Part shown: piece after piece, positions 16,066 through 24,072 of the stretch
Layout of the letters: each line of letters starts with the position of its first letter
How positions within the stretch are numbered: the stretch's first letter is position 1
NCBI GenBank assembly: GCA_039590215.1
Contig: JBDHFX010000014.1
Location: 1-28,688, forward strand
Direction of reading: 5' to 3'
From: CAMYLR01 sp039590215
GTDB taxonomy: Bacteria; Gemmatimonadota; Gemmatimonadetes; JACCXV01; JAHWKZ01
DNA: 28,688 nucleotides
Notes under the pieces: model-generated
What the model was told of the DNA's origin: nothing
The model's input: the letters and a program-made list of their open reading frames with translations, nothing else
Database searches by the model: none
Program-made: the position numbers and the translations under genes

Positions 16066-16877
16066 CGGAAGTTACCGTCGGGGAACACGGACTCCAGCCG
16101 GTCGCTCCAGGCCGCTCGGAGCGCGTCAACTTCGGGCTCTGGCCGATCCCACGTGGAGATCCACAGGCTGAGGTCGCTCAGCTTGGGGTCCGCGTAACAA
16201 GGATCCATGTAGAACCGTAGCAGGCCATCGCCCACCTCGTCGACCGTAGCCGCGAATACCACACCGGGCTCGCAGATCAGAACGCGACCGCTCCAAGCGT
16301 CCCCCGTTGGTGACGACGCCCGATACGGCGCTCCCTCGGCGAGCTCCTTCGGATCCTCCTCGAGAGCGATCCCTTCGGATCCGACAATCTGGTTCCAGAC
16401 CTCTGGCAACGTCGTGGGGATCCGGCGCCGCAGGTACACCACGCTGCGTGGCTTACCGGCGTGACGCTCCAGATAGTGCCGCAGCGACCGTAGTTCGAAC
16501 GCCCAGCCGTGGCGGACGGACTGATAGAAGTTTTCCCACGTCTCGTCGGTCGGGAAACCCGAATGAACGAGGCGCAGTACCGTTTTCCCGCCCTTGGTCT
16601 CTAGGTGGTAGTCGACCACCAGCGGGTTGGGTAAGTGTTCCATCTCCCAGGCGGTCGCGAAATGTCGGTTCTCCTCCCAGGCGGTGATAGGACTGGTGGC
16701 ATCGTACTCGTTCTTCCACGACATGTAGACGCTCCCACCCTCGCCGGGTTCGACCCTCGCTTCGAGCGGGAACCACCGGGTCATCTCATCACCATCGGTC
16801 AACGCCTTCCACACCGCCTCAACGGGCGCATCGATCGTTAACTCCGTCTCGACCGATCGCGTCTGCTGTTCAGTCAT
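16062..16877 (-). CDS. SRPBCC / AHSA1-domain protein, partner of the ArsR regulator
   Basis: About 271 residues. The N-terminal half (VETELTIDAPVEAVWKALTD, then MTRWFPLEARVEPGEGG) is a standard AHSA1-type START/SRPBCC domain with a hydrophobic ligand cavity. The C-terminal half (from about residue 145) appears to be a second, more diverged copy. Such proteins are often encoded directly downstream of an ArsR-type regulator, and that is the case here. I choose the ATG at 16877 (MTEQQTRS) because GAGG lies 5 nt upstream and it overlaps the ArsR stop by 8 bp; an ATG five codons earlier (16892) is possible. The ligand and function are unknown; stress or toxic-compound response is a common guess. 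Confidence 0.85.
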   Translation of the reverse strand: MTEQQTRSVETELTIDAPVEAVWKALTDGDEMTRWFPLEARVEPGEGGSVYMSWKNEYDATSPITAWEENRHFATAWEMEHLPNPLVVDYHLETKGGKTVLRLVHSGFPTDETWENFYQSVRHGWAFELRSLRHYLERHAGKPRSVVYLRRRIPTTLPEVWNQIVGSEGIALEEDPKELAEGAPYRASSPTGDAWSGRVLICEPGVVFAATVDEVGDGLLRFYMDPCYADPKLSDLSLWISTWDRPEPEVDALRAAWSDRLESVFPDGNFR

Positions 16878-17499
16878 CCTTGCCTCGCTCATCGGGTTTC
16901 TCCTTTGGTGGCGTTGGGTACGACCCGATCACGAGTCGGAAGCGTTGACCACTGGATGTCGTTTCGTCGTGATGGCGGGCGACGACATCGGCCACCGCCC
17001 GGGTGAGGTCGTCAGCGAAGGCGCGCATGTCAACTGGTCGCGCAATGGTGACTTCGGTCTGCAGGCTGAACGTCGCCAGCCGCTTCCGCGCCTTCTGGGC
17101 GCCGGTCATGAGACCTGCAAGTTCTCGGATCGTGCGCGCGGCGAGCGCTACCAGATAGGCAGCCGAGAAGCGATCACGGATGGCGTCAGGGTCGGCGGCG
17201 ACCGGTCCAAGCGCGGTTGGATCGATCAGGTAGTATTGCGCCGACGCCTTGACGACGCGCTCCACGCAGTTCCCTCTGCGACGTTCCTCGTGAAGGGTGA
17301 CGTAGCGTGCCTTCTCGAGCTCGCGCAGGTGATAGTTGATCCGCTGGCGTGGTTCGCCGAGGGCGTTTGCTAGTCCGGTCGCCGAGTTTGGGCCCTCAGC
17401 CAACCGGCTGAGGAGGGTGCGACGCAGAGGTGACAGGACCGCAGCGGCACGCGCTGGGTCGGTGACAATGTCGATGGCGGGGGCGCTTGAAGCGGACAT
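16870..17499 (-). CDS. ArsR-type winged-helix transcriptional regulator
   Basis: About 209 residues. The first 90 hold a winged helix-turn-helix: PLRRTLLSRLAEGPNSATGL, then ALGEPRQRINYHLRELEKA as the recognition helix, then a basic wing (LHEERRRGN). The rest is helical and then carries a C-terminal alpha/beta part. No ArsR metal-binding Cys pair is evident, so a metal sensor is unlikely. I start at the ATG at 17499 (MSASSAPAID) because the promoter places the transcript 5' end at that codon (7 nt after the -10 box); an ATG four codons upstream lies inside the -10 region. It overlaps and probably controls the SRPBCC gene and itself. Confidence 0.88.
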   Translation of the reverse strand: MSASSAPAIDIVTDPARAAAVLSPLRRTLLSRLAEGPNSATGLANALGEPRQRINYHLRELEKARYVTLHEERRRGNCVERVVKASAQYYLIDPTALGPVAADPDAIRDRFSAAYLVALAARTIRELAGLMTGAQKARKRLATFSLQTEVTIARPVDMRAFADDLTRAVADVVARHHDETTSSGQRFRLVIGSYPTPPKEKPDERGKDD

Positions 17500-17506
17500 G
17501 CAGAGA

Positions 17507-17540
17507 AGCATATCACCGACTAATCTATTTGTCAAGACAA
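17507..17540 (-). promoter_or_regulatory. ArsR gene promoter with overlapping palindromic operator
   Basis: Minus strand: perfect -35 TTGACA (17530-17535), 17 bp spacer, -10 TATGCT (17507-17512), then 7 nt to the ATG, giving a leaderless message. A perfect inverted repeat TTGTC-AA-GACAA at 17529-17540 overlaps the -35 hexamer, an ideal place for autorepression by the encoded ArsR-type protein. That the regulator binds this site is inference. Confidence 0.72.
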
Positions 17541-17580
17541 TCTAAACGGTCCGTGAATCGCTCCGTCCGAAGGCGATTGC

Positions 17581-18474
17581 CTACAGGTTCAGATCCATCG
17601 GCACCGGCTTCTCACCGGAGTAGTCGTAGAACCCTCGCCCCACCTTGCGCCCGTGGTACCCCGCCAGGTGCATCTTCCTCAGCAGCGGCGGCGCGGCGTA
17701 CACCTCTTGCTTGTACTCATCGAACATGATCTCGGCGATCCGGTAGGTAGTATCGATCCCGACGAAGTCGAGCAGCGTTAGAGGGCCCATCGGGTGGCCG
17801 CAACCAAACATCATCCCCTTGTCGATGTCTTCGATCGATGCGACGCCGTTCTCCAACGCCCGAACCGCGCCGAGCAAGTAGGGAACCAGCAGCAGGTTGA
17901 CAACGAATCCGGAGTTGTCCTTGGCGGCGATCGGGACCTTGCCCACTGTTCCCGCAAACTGCCACGCCGACTCGAATGTCTCGTTGCTGGTCGTGATCGC
18001 CCGTACGACTTCGACCAGCTTCATGATCGGCACGGGGTTGAAAAAATGGAGCCCGACGACTCGGTCGGGACGGCTCGTGGCTGCCGCCATCTCGACGACG
18101 GTGAGCGACGACGTGTTGGAGGCGAAGATCGTGTGCTCGGGGCAAACCTCGTCTAGTTCCTGGAACATGCGATTCTTGATCTCGATGTCCTCGACGACCG
18201 CCTCTATGATGAGATCGCAGTCGCGAAGATCATCGAGTTGAGTCGTGCCGGTCATCCGATCGAGCGCTGCCTGGCGATCCTCGGCAGAGATCTTCTCCTT
18301 GTCCACCGCCTTCTGCAGATAACCACCGATCTTATCGAACGCTTTCTTCCAGTAGGCCTCCTCTATCTCGCGGGCGATCACCGTGTAGCCGGCTTGGGCG
18401 CAGATTTGAACGATCCCGCTCCCCATGAGGCCGGTACCGAGAACGCCGACCTTCTCGATCTTATTTGCGTTCAC
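17581..18474 (-). CDS. 3-hydroxybutyryl-CoA dehydrogenase
   Basis: A 297-residue NAD(P)-dependent dehydrogenase that interconverts 3-hydroxybutyryl-CoA and acetoacetyl-CoA. The Rossmann motif GVLGTGLMGSGI is at 10-21, the active-site His is in GLHFFNPVPIMKLVEVV (H143) paired with the Glu of that segment, SNTSSL lies at 119-124, and the C-terminal domain ends with GRKVGRGFYDYS. The length is typical of Hbd/PaaH monofunctional enzymes. The start is a GTG overlapping the stop of the DUF2867-like gene as GTGA, with GGAGGA directly before it. With the thiolase two genes upstream it forms the last steps from crotonyl-CoA to acetyl-CoA, probably one operon. Confidence 0.94.
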   Translation of the reverse strand: MNANKIEKVGVLGTGLMGSGIVQICAQAGYTVIAREIEEAYWKKAFDKIGGYLQKAVDKEKISAEDRQAALDRMTGTTQLDDLRDCDLIIEAVVEDIEIKNRMFQELDEVCPEHTIFASNTSSLTVVEMAAATSRPDRVVGLHFFNPVPIMKLVEVVRAITTSNETFESAWQFAGTVGKVPIAAKDNSGFVVNLLLVPYLLGAVRALENGVASIEDIDKGMMFGCGHPMGPLTLLDFVGIDTTYRIAEIMFDEYKQEVYAAPPLLRKMHLAGYHGRKVGRGFYDYSGEKPVPMDLNL

Positions 18475-18938
18475 TCCTCCACCCTCCGTTTGAGTTTCCC
18501 CATCAGTCGACGCATAACCCGGTCGTGGGCGCCACTGCTGATTACGAAGACGCGATACAGCTTCCCCAAAACGCCGGGGAACGCGGCTTTCGTTTCGGCG
18601 CTCACCGATGTCCCTTCTGTCATCCGACCGGTTCGGAAAATCAGCGCGTAACGGGAAAAGCGGTGCTGTCCCACGAGCACGACCTCCTCCGGACCCGCCA
18701 TCGCAACCCGAAAACCGGCCAGTTCGGCGCCCGGCTCGAGGACGAAGGGCCGGGTCGGCGCGCGATTCTGACAGCGCAGTAGCCGGGCTAGGAGCCGCGC
18801 CCGGGGGCTCCCAAAGCCCACCAGCAAGATCGCTCCCAGCGTCGCCATCACCCTCTCGGGCGGAGCCAGGGTTCGAAACCCGTGCGTGTCCACCCTGGGC
18901 AGCTGGTCAATCGGCCCGAACTCTTCGACCATACTCAC
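18471..18938 (-). CDS. DUF2867-like hypothetical protein
   Basis: About 155 residues. The C-terminal half (VGQHRFSRYALIFRTGRM, then AETKAAFPGVLGKLYRVFVI, then a helical HDRVMRRLMGKLKR end) matches the pattern I associate with DUF2867 or SRPBCC-type small proteins; the function is unknown. The N-terminus has APPERVMATLGAILLVGF with a short hydrophobic stretch. I start at GTG 18938 because GGAGA lies 6 nt upstream; an ATG two codons later is nearly equivalent. It sits between the thiolase (13 bp away) and the 3-hydroxybutyryl-CoA dehydrogenase (4 bp overlap), so it is co-expressed with beta-oxidation enzymes. Confidence 0.68.
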   Translation of the reverse strand: MSMVEEFGPIDQLPRVDTHGFRTLAPPERVMATLGAILLVGFGSPRARLLARLLRCQNRAPTRPFVLEPGAELAGFRVAMAGPEEVVLVGQHRFSRYALIFRTGRMTEGTSVSAETKAAFPGVLGKLYRVFVISSGAHDRVMRRLMGKLKRRVEE

Positions 18939-18951
18939 AGCCGGTCTCCGC

Positions 18952-20142
18952 TCAGCGTGCTTCGACGACGACGGTCGCGCCCTGCCCACCGCCAATGCAT
19001 GCGGACGCAAAGCCGTACTTTCCAGCCCGCCGTTTGAGCTCATAAAGCAGCGTGATCGTACAGCGGGTTCCAGTCGCCGCCAGAGGATGGCCGATCGCAA
19101 TCGCTCCGCCATTGACGTTCAACTTGTCCTGGTCGAGCCCCAACTCCTTCATGACCGACACCGTTTGCGGCGCGAACGCTTCGTTCACTTCGTACAAATC
19201 CATATCGTCGAGCGTTAACCCGACATCTTCGAGCGCCTGTCGTGTCGATGGAGCCGGGCCGATCCCCATGATCTTGGGATCGCAACCGGCGATGCCCCAA
19301 CCCAGCAGCCGGCCGAGCACTGGCGCGCCGACACGCTCGGCTCGCTCCGCGGTTGTGACGATCACGGCCGCCGCTCCGTCGACGATCCCGGACGCGTTTC
19401 CGGCCGTCACCAGACCGTCCTTCTTGAAGTAGGGCGCCAACGTGGCCAGGATTTCGGGAGTTGTGTTCGGCCGTGGGTGCTCATCGGTATCGAACGCGAC
19501 GGTTTCCCGCTTCCGCTTGATCTCGACAGGTACGATTTCGTCGGACAAACGCCCGGCGGCCTGAGCTTCCTGTGTGCGCACCTGGCTTTGATACGCGAAA
19601 TCGTCAACCTCTTCGCGGCTCAACCCGTACTTCTCGGCCAGGTTCTCCGCCGTTTCCGCCATCGAATAGCCGGCGACCGGGTCATAGAGCGACTCCCACA
19701 GGTAGTCGCCCAGCTTTGACTTTCCGAGCGGGATCCCCCAGCGGGCATCGCGAATCGTGTGCGGCGCTTGGCTCATGTTTTCGGTGCCGCCGGCCAGCAC
19801 GACCTCACTTTCGCCCATCGCTATCTGTCGGGCGGCCTGAATGATCGATTCGAACCCCGAACCACACAGTCGGTTGACCGTCACTGCGGGCGTCGTTTCC
19901 GGCAATCCCGCCTTGAGCCCCACGTGGCGCGCACAGTAGATCGCGTCACCCGACGTCTGCAGTGCGTTGCCAAAGATGACGTGGTCGACGTCGCTGGCAG
20001 CGAACCCGGAGCGATCGATCGCCGCTTTGGCGACCTGAACTCCGAGATCGTTCGCGGAAATCCCCTTGAGCGCCCCGCCAAACGTGCCGAACGGCGTTCG
20101 GACTCCGGCGACGAGGACGATGTCTTCGCGATCGAGCTTCAT
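18952..20142 (-). CDS. Acetyl-CoA C-acetyltransferase (thiolase)
   Basis: A 396-residue thiolase, full length. It carries the nucleophile in NRLCGSGFES (C93), the His of GGAIAIGHPLAATG (H352) and the second Cys in ACIGGGQG (C382), plus VNEAFAPQ. It would cleave acetoacetyl-CoA to two acetyl-CoA or run the condensation in reverse. The ATG at 20142 has GGAGA 6 nt upstream, one of the clearer ribosome-binding sites in the window, consistent with a leadered message. It heads a three-gene group with the DUF2867-like protein and 3-hydroxybutyryl-CoA dehydrogenase. Whether it works in butyrate oxidation, polyhydroxybutyrate or glutarate breakdown cannot be decided from sequence. Confidence 0.94.
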   Translation of the reverse strand: MKLDREDIVLVAGVRTPFGTFGGALKGISANDLGVQVAKAAIDRSGFAASDVDHVIFGNALQTSGDAIYCARHVGLKAGLPETTPAVTVNRLCGSGFESIIQAARQIAMGESEVVLAGGTENMSQAPHTIRDARWGIPLGKSKLGDYLWESLYDPVAGYSMAETAENLAEKYGLSREEVDDFAYQSQVRTQEAQAAGRLSDEIVPVEIKRKRETVAFDTDEHPRPNTTPEILATLAPYFKKDGLVTAGNASGIVDGAAAVIVTTAERAERVGAPVLGRLLGWGIAGCDPKIMGIGPAPSTRQALEDVGLTLDDMDLYEVNEAFAPQTVSVMKELGLDQDKLNVNGGAIAIGHPLAATGTRCTITLLYELKRRAGKYGFASACIGGGQGATVVVEAR

Positions 20143-20192
20143 TTGATTTCTCCTATTGAATAGCCGGTGCTTTTCCGGCGGAGAAGGTGAGC

Positions 20193-20813
20193 CTACCCGA
20201 CAGTACCGTCAACAGACGATGCCCGTTCCCACTGGATCCAAAGGGCGGCCGCGTAGCAAACCAATGAACCGAAATGGATCGCTTGCGTGGTCGGTCGCTG
20301 GGGGGTGTAAGCGACGAACAGATCGCGCACCGCGTCGGCGGTCCGACCAAGCTGAAACAGACCCCAATCGGGGAGCCCGGATCGCGCTTCAAAGAGCGGC
20401 ACTAACGCGAACTTGATGACCGCCAGTGTCACCGCGACGATCCCCAGCCACACGACCGCACTCTCACGGCTCGGGCGACTGACGATGATGGCCGCCGCGA
20501 CCGCCGCGCTCACCGCCAGACCTACCTGCACCAAGCCAGGCGGGGGCAACAGGATTCGAAACGCGGTCGCGGTCGCGGCCACCCAGTACGCGATCAACAA
20601 GATCCGACGCCACCCGATCCCGAACCGGATCAACCCGCGATTAGAGAGTGCGAAGACGTACACGATCCCGAGGAGACCAGCGACCAGCCCGAACGGCGCG
20701 AACTGAAACGCGACGTAGCCACGCGCTGGCAGGTCGAGTCCGCCGAGCAGTGTTGCCAACGCTAGGACGAGGTAAACACCGAGCGCTGTCCGGCGTGATA
20801 CGTGAGGTGTCAT
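20193..20813 (-). CDS. Integral membrane protein of unknown function
   Basis: About 206 residues with six likely membrane helices: roughly 11-28, 36-55, 66-84, 90-108, 116-134 and a last one near 180-198. A soluble loop between the last two holds GLFQLGRTADAVRDLF. I do not recognise a family. I start at the ATG at 20813 because it overlaps the preceding gene's stop as TAATG, indicating translational coupling; another ATG five codons upstream is possible. It is the last gene of the unit that begins with the HepT-like gene. Confidence 0.72.
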   Translation of the reverse strand: MTPHVSRRTALGVYLVLALATLLGGLDLPARGYVAFQFAPFGLVAGLLGIVYVFALSNRGLIRFGIGWRRILLIAYWVAATATAFRILLPPPGLVQVGLAVSAAVAAAIIVSRPSRESAVVWLGIVAVTLAVIKFALVPLFEARSGLPDWGLFQLGRTADAVRDLFVAYTPQRPTTQAIHFGSLVCYAAALWIQWERASSVDGTVG

Positions 20814-21412
20814 TACAGGATCGGCCAAGGCGTGATCGCGCGGTCGATGCGAGTCTTGAGGTCCGCCACGCGCTCGCGTCGGCTACCGGTGATGTTGGGG
20901 AGCGCCAGTCCTCGCTCGGCCCGCTCGCGCGCTCTCTCCAGTATGGTGCGGTCGTTTCGGCGGTACCACTCGCCGGTGCCGTCCAAGTAAAGCGCTCGGG
21001 CCCACGCGTAGTAGAGCTCGAGCAACCGGATCTGAGCCCGCTGATCCTCGCCGAACCCCTCAGCCTCACTACGCGCGGTCAGGAAGCGCTGCTCGGCCTC
21101 AGCCAACATGGCGTACTCGGCCGACCGGTCGTCGTCAGAGCGCACGGCCATCCGGAAGTCGGCGGTCGCCCGGCTGAAGAGCCAATCGCCCTCGTTCATC
21201 GCCGCTTGGTATCGATCGAACCCGGCCGCCAGCCGGATCTCGTTGACAATCGCGCTAGGGTCGGTGGGACGGAAGATCGCCAGCGCCAGGATCGTCGCCG
21301 TCAGCACCACGAGCAGCGCCCAGCCGAACCACTCGAGCGGTGTCGGTGACGCGTCGGTTTCCAGTAGCGCCGGCCAAGCCGGCGGCTGCCCCGGACCGTG
21401 GCTCCGAGGCAT
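20813..21412 (-). CDS. Membrane-anchored helical protein of unknown function
   Basis: About 199 residues. A single transmembrane segment (WFGWALLVVLTATILALAIF, about 28-47) follows a short Pro-rich N-terminus. The remainder is predicted helical and rich in Ala, Glu and Arg (AEQRFLTARSEAEGFG, then ERARERAERGLALP), reminiscent of TPR-like or coiled helical repeats, without a firm match. I start at the ATG at 21412, 5 bp after the stop of the isopropylmalate-dehydrogenase-like gene; a frame reaching 21448 would overlap that gene. It is coupled to the membrane protein downstream, and the two may act together. Confidence 0.68.
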   Translation of the reverse strand: MPRSHGPGQPPAWPALLETDASPTPLEWFGWALLVVLTATILALAIFRPTDPSAIVNEIRLAAGFDRYQAAMNEGDWLFSRATADFRMAVRSDDDRSAEYAMLAEAEQRFLTARSEAEGFGEDQRAQIRLLELYYAWARALYLDGTGEWYRRNDRTILERARERAERGLALPNITGSRRERVADLKTRIDRAITPWPIL

Positions 21413-21417
21413 GGCCG

Positions 21418-22482
21418 CTACCCCGCTCGAAGTCGGTCGCAGATCCAATCGCCGACTGAGGCGGTCGACCCGACGCCCCCGAGGTCTGGCGTTCGTACCC
21501 CCTCGGCAAGCGCGTCAACGACTGCGGATTCCAGCGCCCGGGCGACCGCCAAGTCACCGGTGTACTCGGCCAGCAGCGATGCGGCGAGGATCGCCGCCAT
21601 CGGGTTGGCCGTCCCGGTATCCGCCAGATCCGGCGCCGAACCGTGTACCGGCTCGAACATGCCGACCCGTCCGGGGTGCAGGTTGGCTGACGCCGCCATG
21701 CCAAGACCACCGACTAACGCCGCCGTCAGATCGGACACGATGTCGCCGAGCAGATTGCTCGTCACGATGACTCCGTACCGCTCGGGCTGCTGAACCAGCT
21801 TCATCATCAACGCGTCGACGTACTCGGCCTCGGTTTCGATAAACGGGTAGTCGGCCGCGACCTCGGCGAACACGCGACGCCACAAACCGTGCGCGTGCGG
21901 CATGGCGTTCGCCTTGTCACACATCGTTACCCTCTTGTGTCCGCGTTCGACGGCGAAGTCGAATGCCGCCTGCACGATTCGTTTGACACCACGGTACGTA
22001 TTCACGTCTTCGTTGATCGACACTTCGTCACGTGTATCGCGCTTAAAGCTTCCGCCCATGCCGACGTACGGGCCTTCGGTGTTCTCGCGAAATACGACCA
22101 AGTCGATCGCTCGCTCGGCGTCGTCAGGCAGCGGTCGTAGCGGACACAGATCAGGATGCAGCAGACGCGCGGGACGAAAATTGATATAGAGATCCAGCTT
22201 GAACCTGAGCCCCAGCAGAATGTCGAGTGCGTGTGAATCGTTCTCGACACGGGGGTCGCCGACCGCACCTAACAGGATCGCGTCGAACTGGCTCTTCAAC
22301 CGCCTGAACGCGTCGTCCGGCAGGGTCTGACCGGTCTCGAGGTAGTGCTCAGCGCCCAGCGGAAACGACTCGAACGCGTACTCGACCCCGGCCTGCTTGC
22401 CGGCTACCTCCAGGGTGCGACGCGCAACCGCCACGACCTCGGGGCCCACGCCATCGCCGCCGATCACCGCCACACGCGTCAT
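21418..22482 (-). CDS. 3-isopropylmalate dehydrogenase-family enzyme
   Basis: A 354-residue beta-decarboxylating dehydrogenase. It has AVIGGDGVGPEV at the N-terminus, LGAVGDPRV, RFKLDLYINFRPARLL for substrate carboxylate binding, VVFRENTEGPYVGMGG, the Lys in CDKANAM, the metal site TSNLLGDIVSDL and HGSAPDLADTGTANP. It belongs to the IMDH/tartrate/D-malate dehydrogenase group. The context (directly after histidinol-phosphate aminotransferase) fits amino-acid biosynthesis, so leucine synthesis (leuB) is the best guess, but tartrate or malate type activity is possible. The ATG overlaps the hisC stop as ATGA, so translation is coupled. It is clearly distinct from the isocitrate-type homologue at 6469-7500. 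Confidence 0.87.
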   Translation of the reverse strand: MTRVAVIGGDGVGPEVVAVARRTLEVAGKQAGVEYAFESFPLGAEHYLETGQTLPDDAFRRLKSQFDAILLGAVGDPRVENDSHALDILLGLRFKLDLYINFRPARLLHPDLCPLRPLPDDAERAIDLVVFRENTEGPYVGMGGSFKRDTRDEVSINEDVNTYRGVKRIVQAAFDFAVERGHKRVTMCDKANAMPHAHGLWRRVFAEVAADYPFIETEAEYVDALMMKLVQQPERYGVIVTSNLLGDIVSDLTAALVGGLGMAASANLHPGRVGMFEPVHGSAPDLADTGTANPMAAILAASLLAEYTGDLAVARALESAVVDALAEGVRTPDLGGVGSTASVGDWICDRLRAG

Positions 22483-23597
22483 GCGACCAGCTCTTCCAAG
22501 GCTCTGATCAGCCGTTGCCCGCCGGCGCGTTGCGGAATCGAGATCCGCGCCCACGTCTCGATACCGGGCGCATACATCGGTCGCACGATGATCCCTCGCT
22601 CGAGAAGCCCCTGGTTCAAACCCGCGGCGTCCGGACCGAGCTGCGTAAAGAGGAAGTTTGTCTCCGAGGCGATGGTCGGGAAGCCGAGCCGTGCCAATTC
22701 CCCAGCCAGCCAGTCGCGCTCGGTTGACACCAACTCGACCACATCGCGAACGTGGTCCTGATCGTCAAGTGCGGCCAGCGCAGCCGCCTGAGCATGAACA
22801 CTGGCATTGAACGCCTCTCGCACCCGATTCATCGCCCGCGCCGTCTCGGGCCGGGTGATCGCATAGCCGATCCGCAATCCGGCCAGTCCATGCGCTTTCG
22901 AGAACGTTCTCAGGACGACCAGGTTTTGACCGCGCTCGATGCGCTCGATCTCATCAGGCAACAACAGCTCCCGGGGCACGAACTCGTGGTACGCCTCATC
23001 GAGCACGACGAGCAGCTCGGGCGGCAGCCGATCGAGAAACGCGACCAGGTCGTCCGGCCCGATGTGCGTTCCGGTCGGATTGCAAGGATTGTCGACAAAC
23101 ACGACCCGGGTCGAGTCGCTAATCGCGCTGACCACGCCGTCTAAATCGAACCGCCAATTTTGATGGGGTGCCACGATCGCTTCGCAACCGACGACCTGAC
23201 AGGCGATTTGAAACCGCGGGAAAGAGGGGAAGCCGACGATCGCCTGGTCGCCCGGACGGAGAAACGCCCGCGCTACCAAGTCGATGCACTCTACCGAGCC
23301 GTTGCCGATGACAATTTGCTCCGGCAAAACGCCATGGCGATTGGCGAGCGCGGCGCGCAACGCCACCGCTTGACTGTCGGGATACTGGTGTGCTTGAGTG
23401 CCCACGTCAGCGAGCACCGCGACCGCGCGTGGCGACGGCCCCAAGGGGCACTCATTCGACGCTAGCTTGAGCACGTCCCGGACACCGTAATCGCGCATGA
23501 TCTCGGTTCGGTGCCGGCCTGGGATATAGGGCCAGATCCGCTCGAGGTCGGCGCGCGGCGGTGTGGGGGGCGTAGTCGCTCGGACTACTGCTCCCAT
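22479..23597 (-). CDS. hisC: Histidinol-phosphate aminotransferase
   Basis: A 372-residue fold-type I PLP aminotransferase that makes histidinol phosphate from imidazole-acetol phosphate. It has LASNECPLGPSP near residue 45, GNGSVECID at about 98-106, NPCNPTGT at about 170-176, the PLP-ring Asp in VVLDEAY (D200), the PLP-binding Lys in TFSKAHGLAGLRIGY (K234), and NFLFTQL near the C-terminus. This is the standard HisC arrangement; activity toward aromatic amino acids is a known side reaction in the family. The ATG lies inside the last codons of the HepT-like gene (13 bp overlap) and the stop overlaps the next gene as ATGA. No other his gene is in the window. Confidence 0.92.
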   Translation of the reverse strand: MGAVVRATTPPTPPRADLERIWPYIPGRHRTEIMRDYGVRDVLKLASNECPLGPSPRAVAVLADVGTQAHQYPDSQAVALRAALANRHGVLPEQIVIGNGSVECIDLVARAFLRPGDQAIVGFPSFPRFQIACQVVGCEAIVAPHQNWRFDLDGVVSAISDSTRVVFVDNPCNPTGTHIGPDDLVAFLDRLPPELLVVLDEAYHEFVPRELLLPDEIERIERGQNLVVLRTFSKAHGLAGLRIGYAITRPETARAMNRVREAFNASVHAQAAALAALDDQDHVRDVVELVSTERDWLAGELARLGFPTIASETNFLFTQLGPDAAGLNQGLLERGIIVRPMYAPGIETWARISIPQRAGGQRLIRALEELVA

Positions 23598-24028
23598 TCT
23601 CTCAGGAAATGGTGCACGTACTCCTGGTACTCGGCCAACGCATCGACGCCTTCCGACAGCCGCTCAAAGGCGCTCGTCGCGTCTTCCTCTGCCTCCCACC
23701 CTGAGTCGTCTGCATGGTTGGTCGCGTACTCGGTCAAGCCGACCAAGGTGGCGCCGACCCGTCCAGGAAGGACGTCGTGCTCGGCCAGGGTCTCGATCAC
23801 GTCGAGATTGTCTTCGGGCTCTTCCCACTGAGCGCCTTTGACCAGCGCTCGTGCAGAAACCACCGTATGGCGCATCGCGCCCTCAAGGTGCCTGAGGGCC
23901 GTCTCGCGGGCGGTGGGCGCGGCCGAGAACGTCTCTTCGCCCTCATCGACGGCCACGCGGATCGCCTCGACTTCGGCTTCCAGCGCATCGAGTTCACGAA
24001 GAACCTGGGTGAAGTTCGTCTCAGTCAC
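23585..24028 (-). CDS. HepT/HEPN-like helical protein, probably degenerate
   Basis: About 147 residues, nearly all helical and very acidic. The layout (LRELDALEAEVEAIRVAV; PTARETALRHLEGAMRHTVV; VIETLAEHDVLPGRVGATL) follows the HepT/DUF86 group of HEPN proteins, the toxin halves of MntA-HepT systems. In active members a late helix holds an RX4-6H RNase motif; here the corresponding stretch is GLTEYATNHADD, with a His but no Arg. No MntA nucleotidyltransferase is encoded beside it. So it may be a structural or regulatory relative rather than a toxin. The GTG start at 24028 is 7 nt after a strong -10 box (leaderless); a longer frame to 24256 would run through the promoter and is rejected. Confidence 0.6.
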   Translation of the reverse strand: MTETNFTQVLRELDALEAEVEAIRVAVDEGEETFSAAPTARETALRHLEGAMRHTVVSARALVKGAQWEEPEDNLDVIETLAEHDVLPGRVGATLVGLTEYATNHADDSGWEAEEDATSAFERLSEGVDALAEYQEYVHHFLREWEQ

Positions 24029-24035
24029 TCCCCGT

Positions 24036-24063
24036 AGAATAGATGCCGGGGCGCGCGTGTCAA
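24036..24063 (-). promoter_or_regulatory. Leaderless promoter of the HepT-like/hisC/IMDH unit
   Basis: Minus strand: perfect -35 TTGACA (24058-24063), 16 bp spacer, -10 TATTCT (24036-24041), then 7 nt to the GTG at 24028. The predicted transcript starts at the GTG. It lies in the 44 bp gap after the BamE-like gene and would drive five overlapping or nearly touching genes down to 20193. Confidence 0.7.
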
Positions 24064-24072
24064 CCACCGCCG

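Noticed and set aside
18871..18882. GGTTCGAAACCC, a tRNA T-arm-like word
   Set aside because: It lies inside the DUF2867-like coding sequence, and no acceptor stem or anticodon arm surrounds it.
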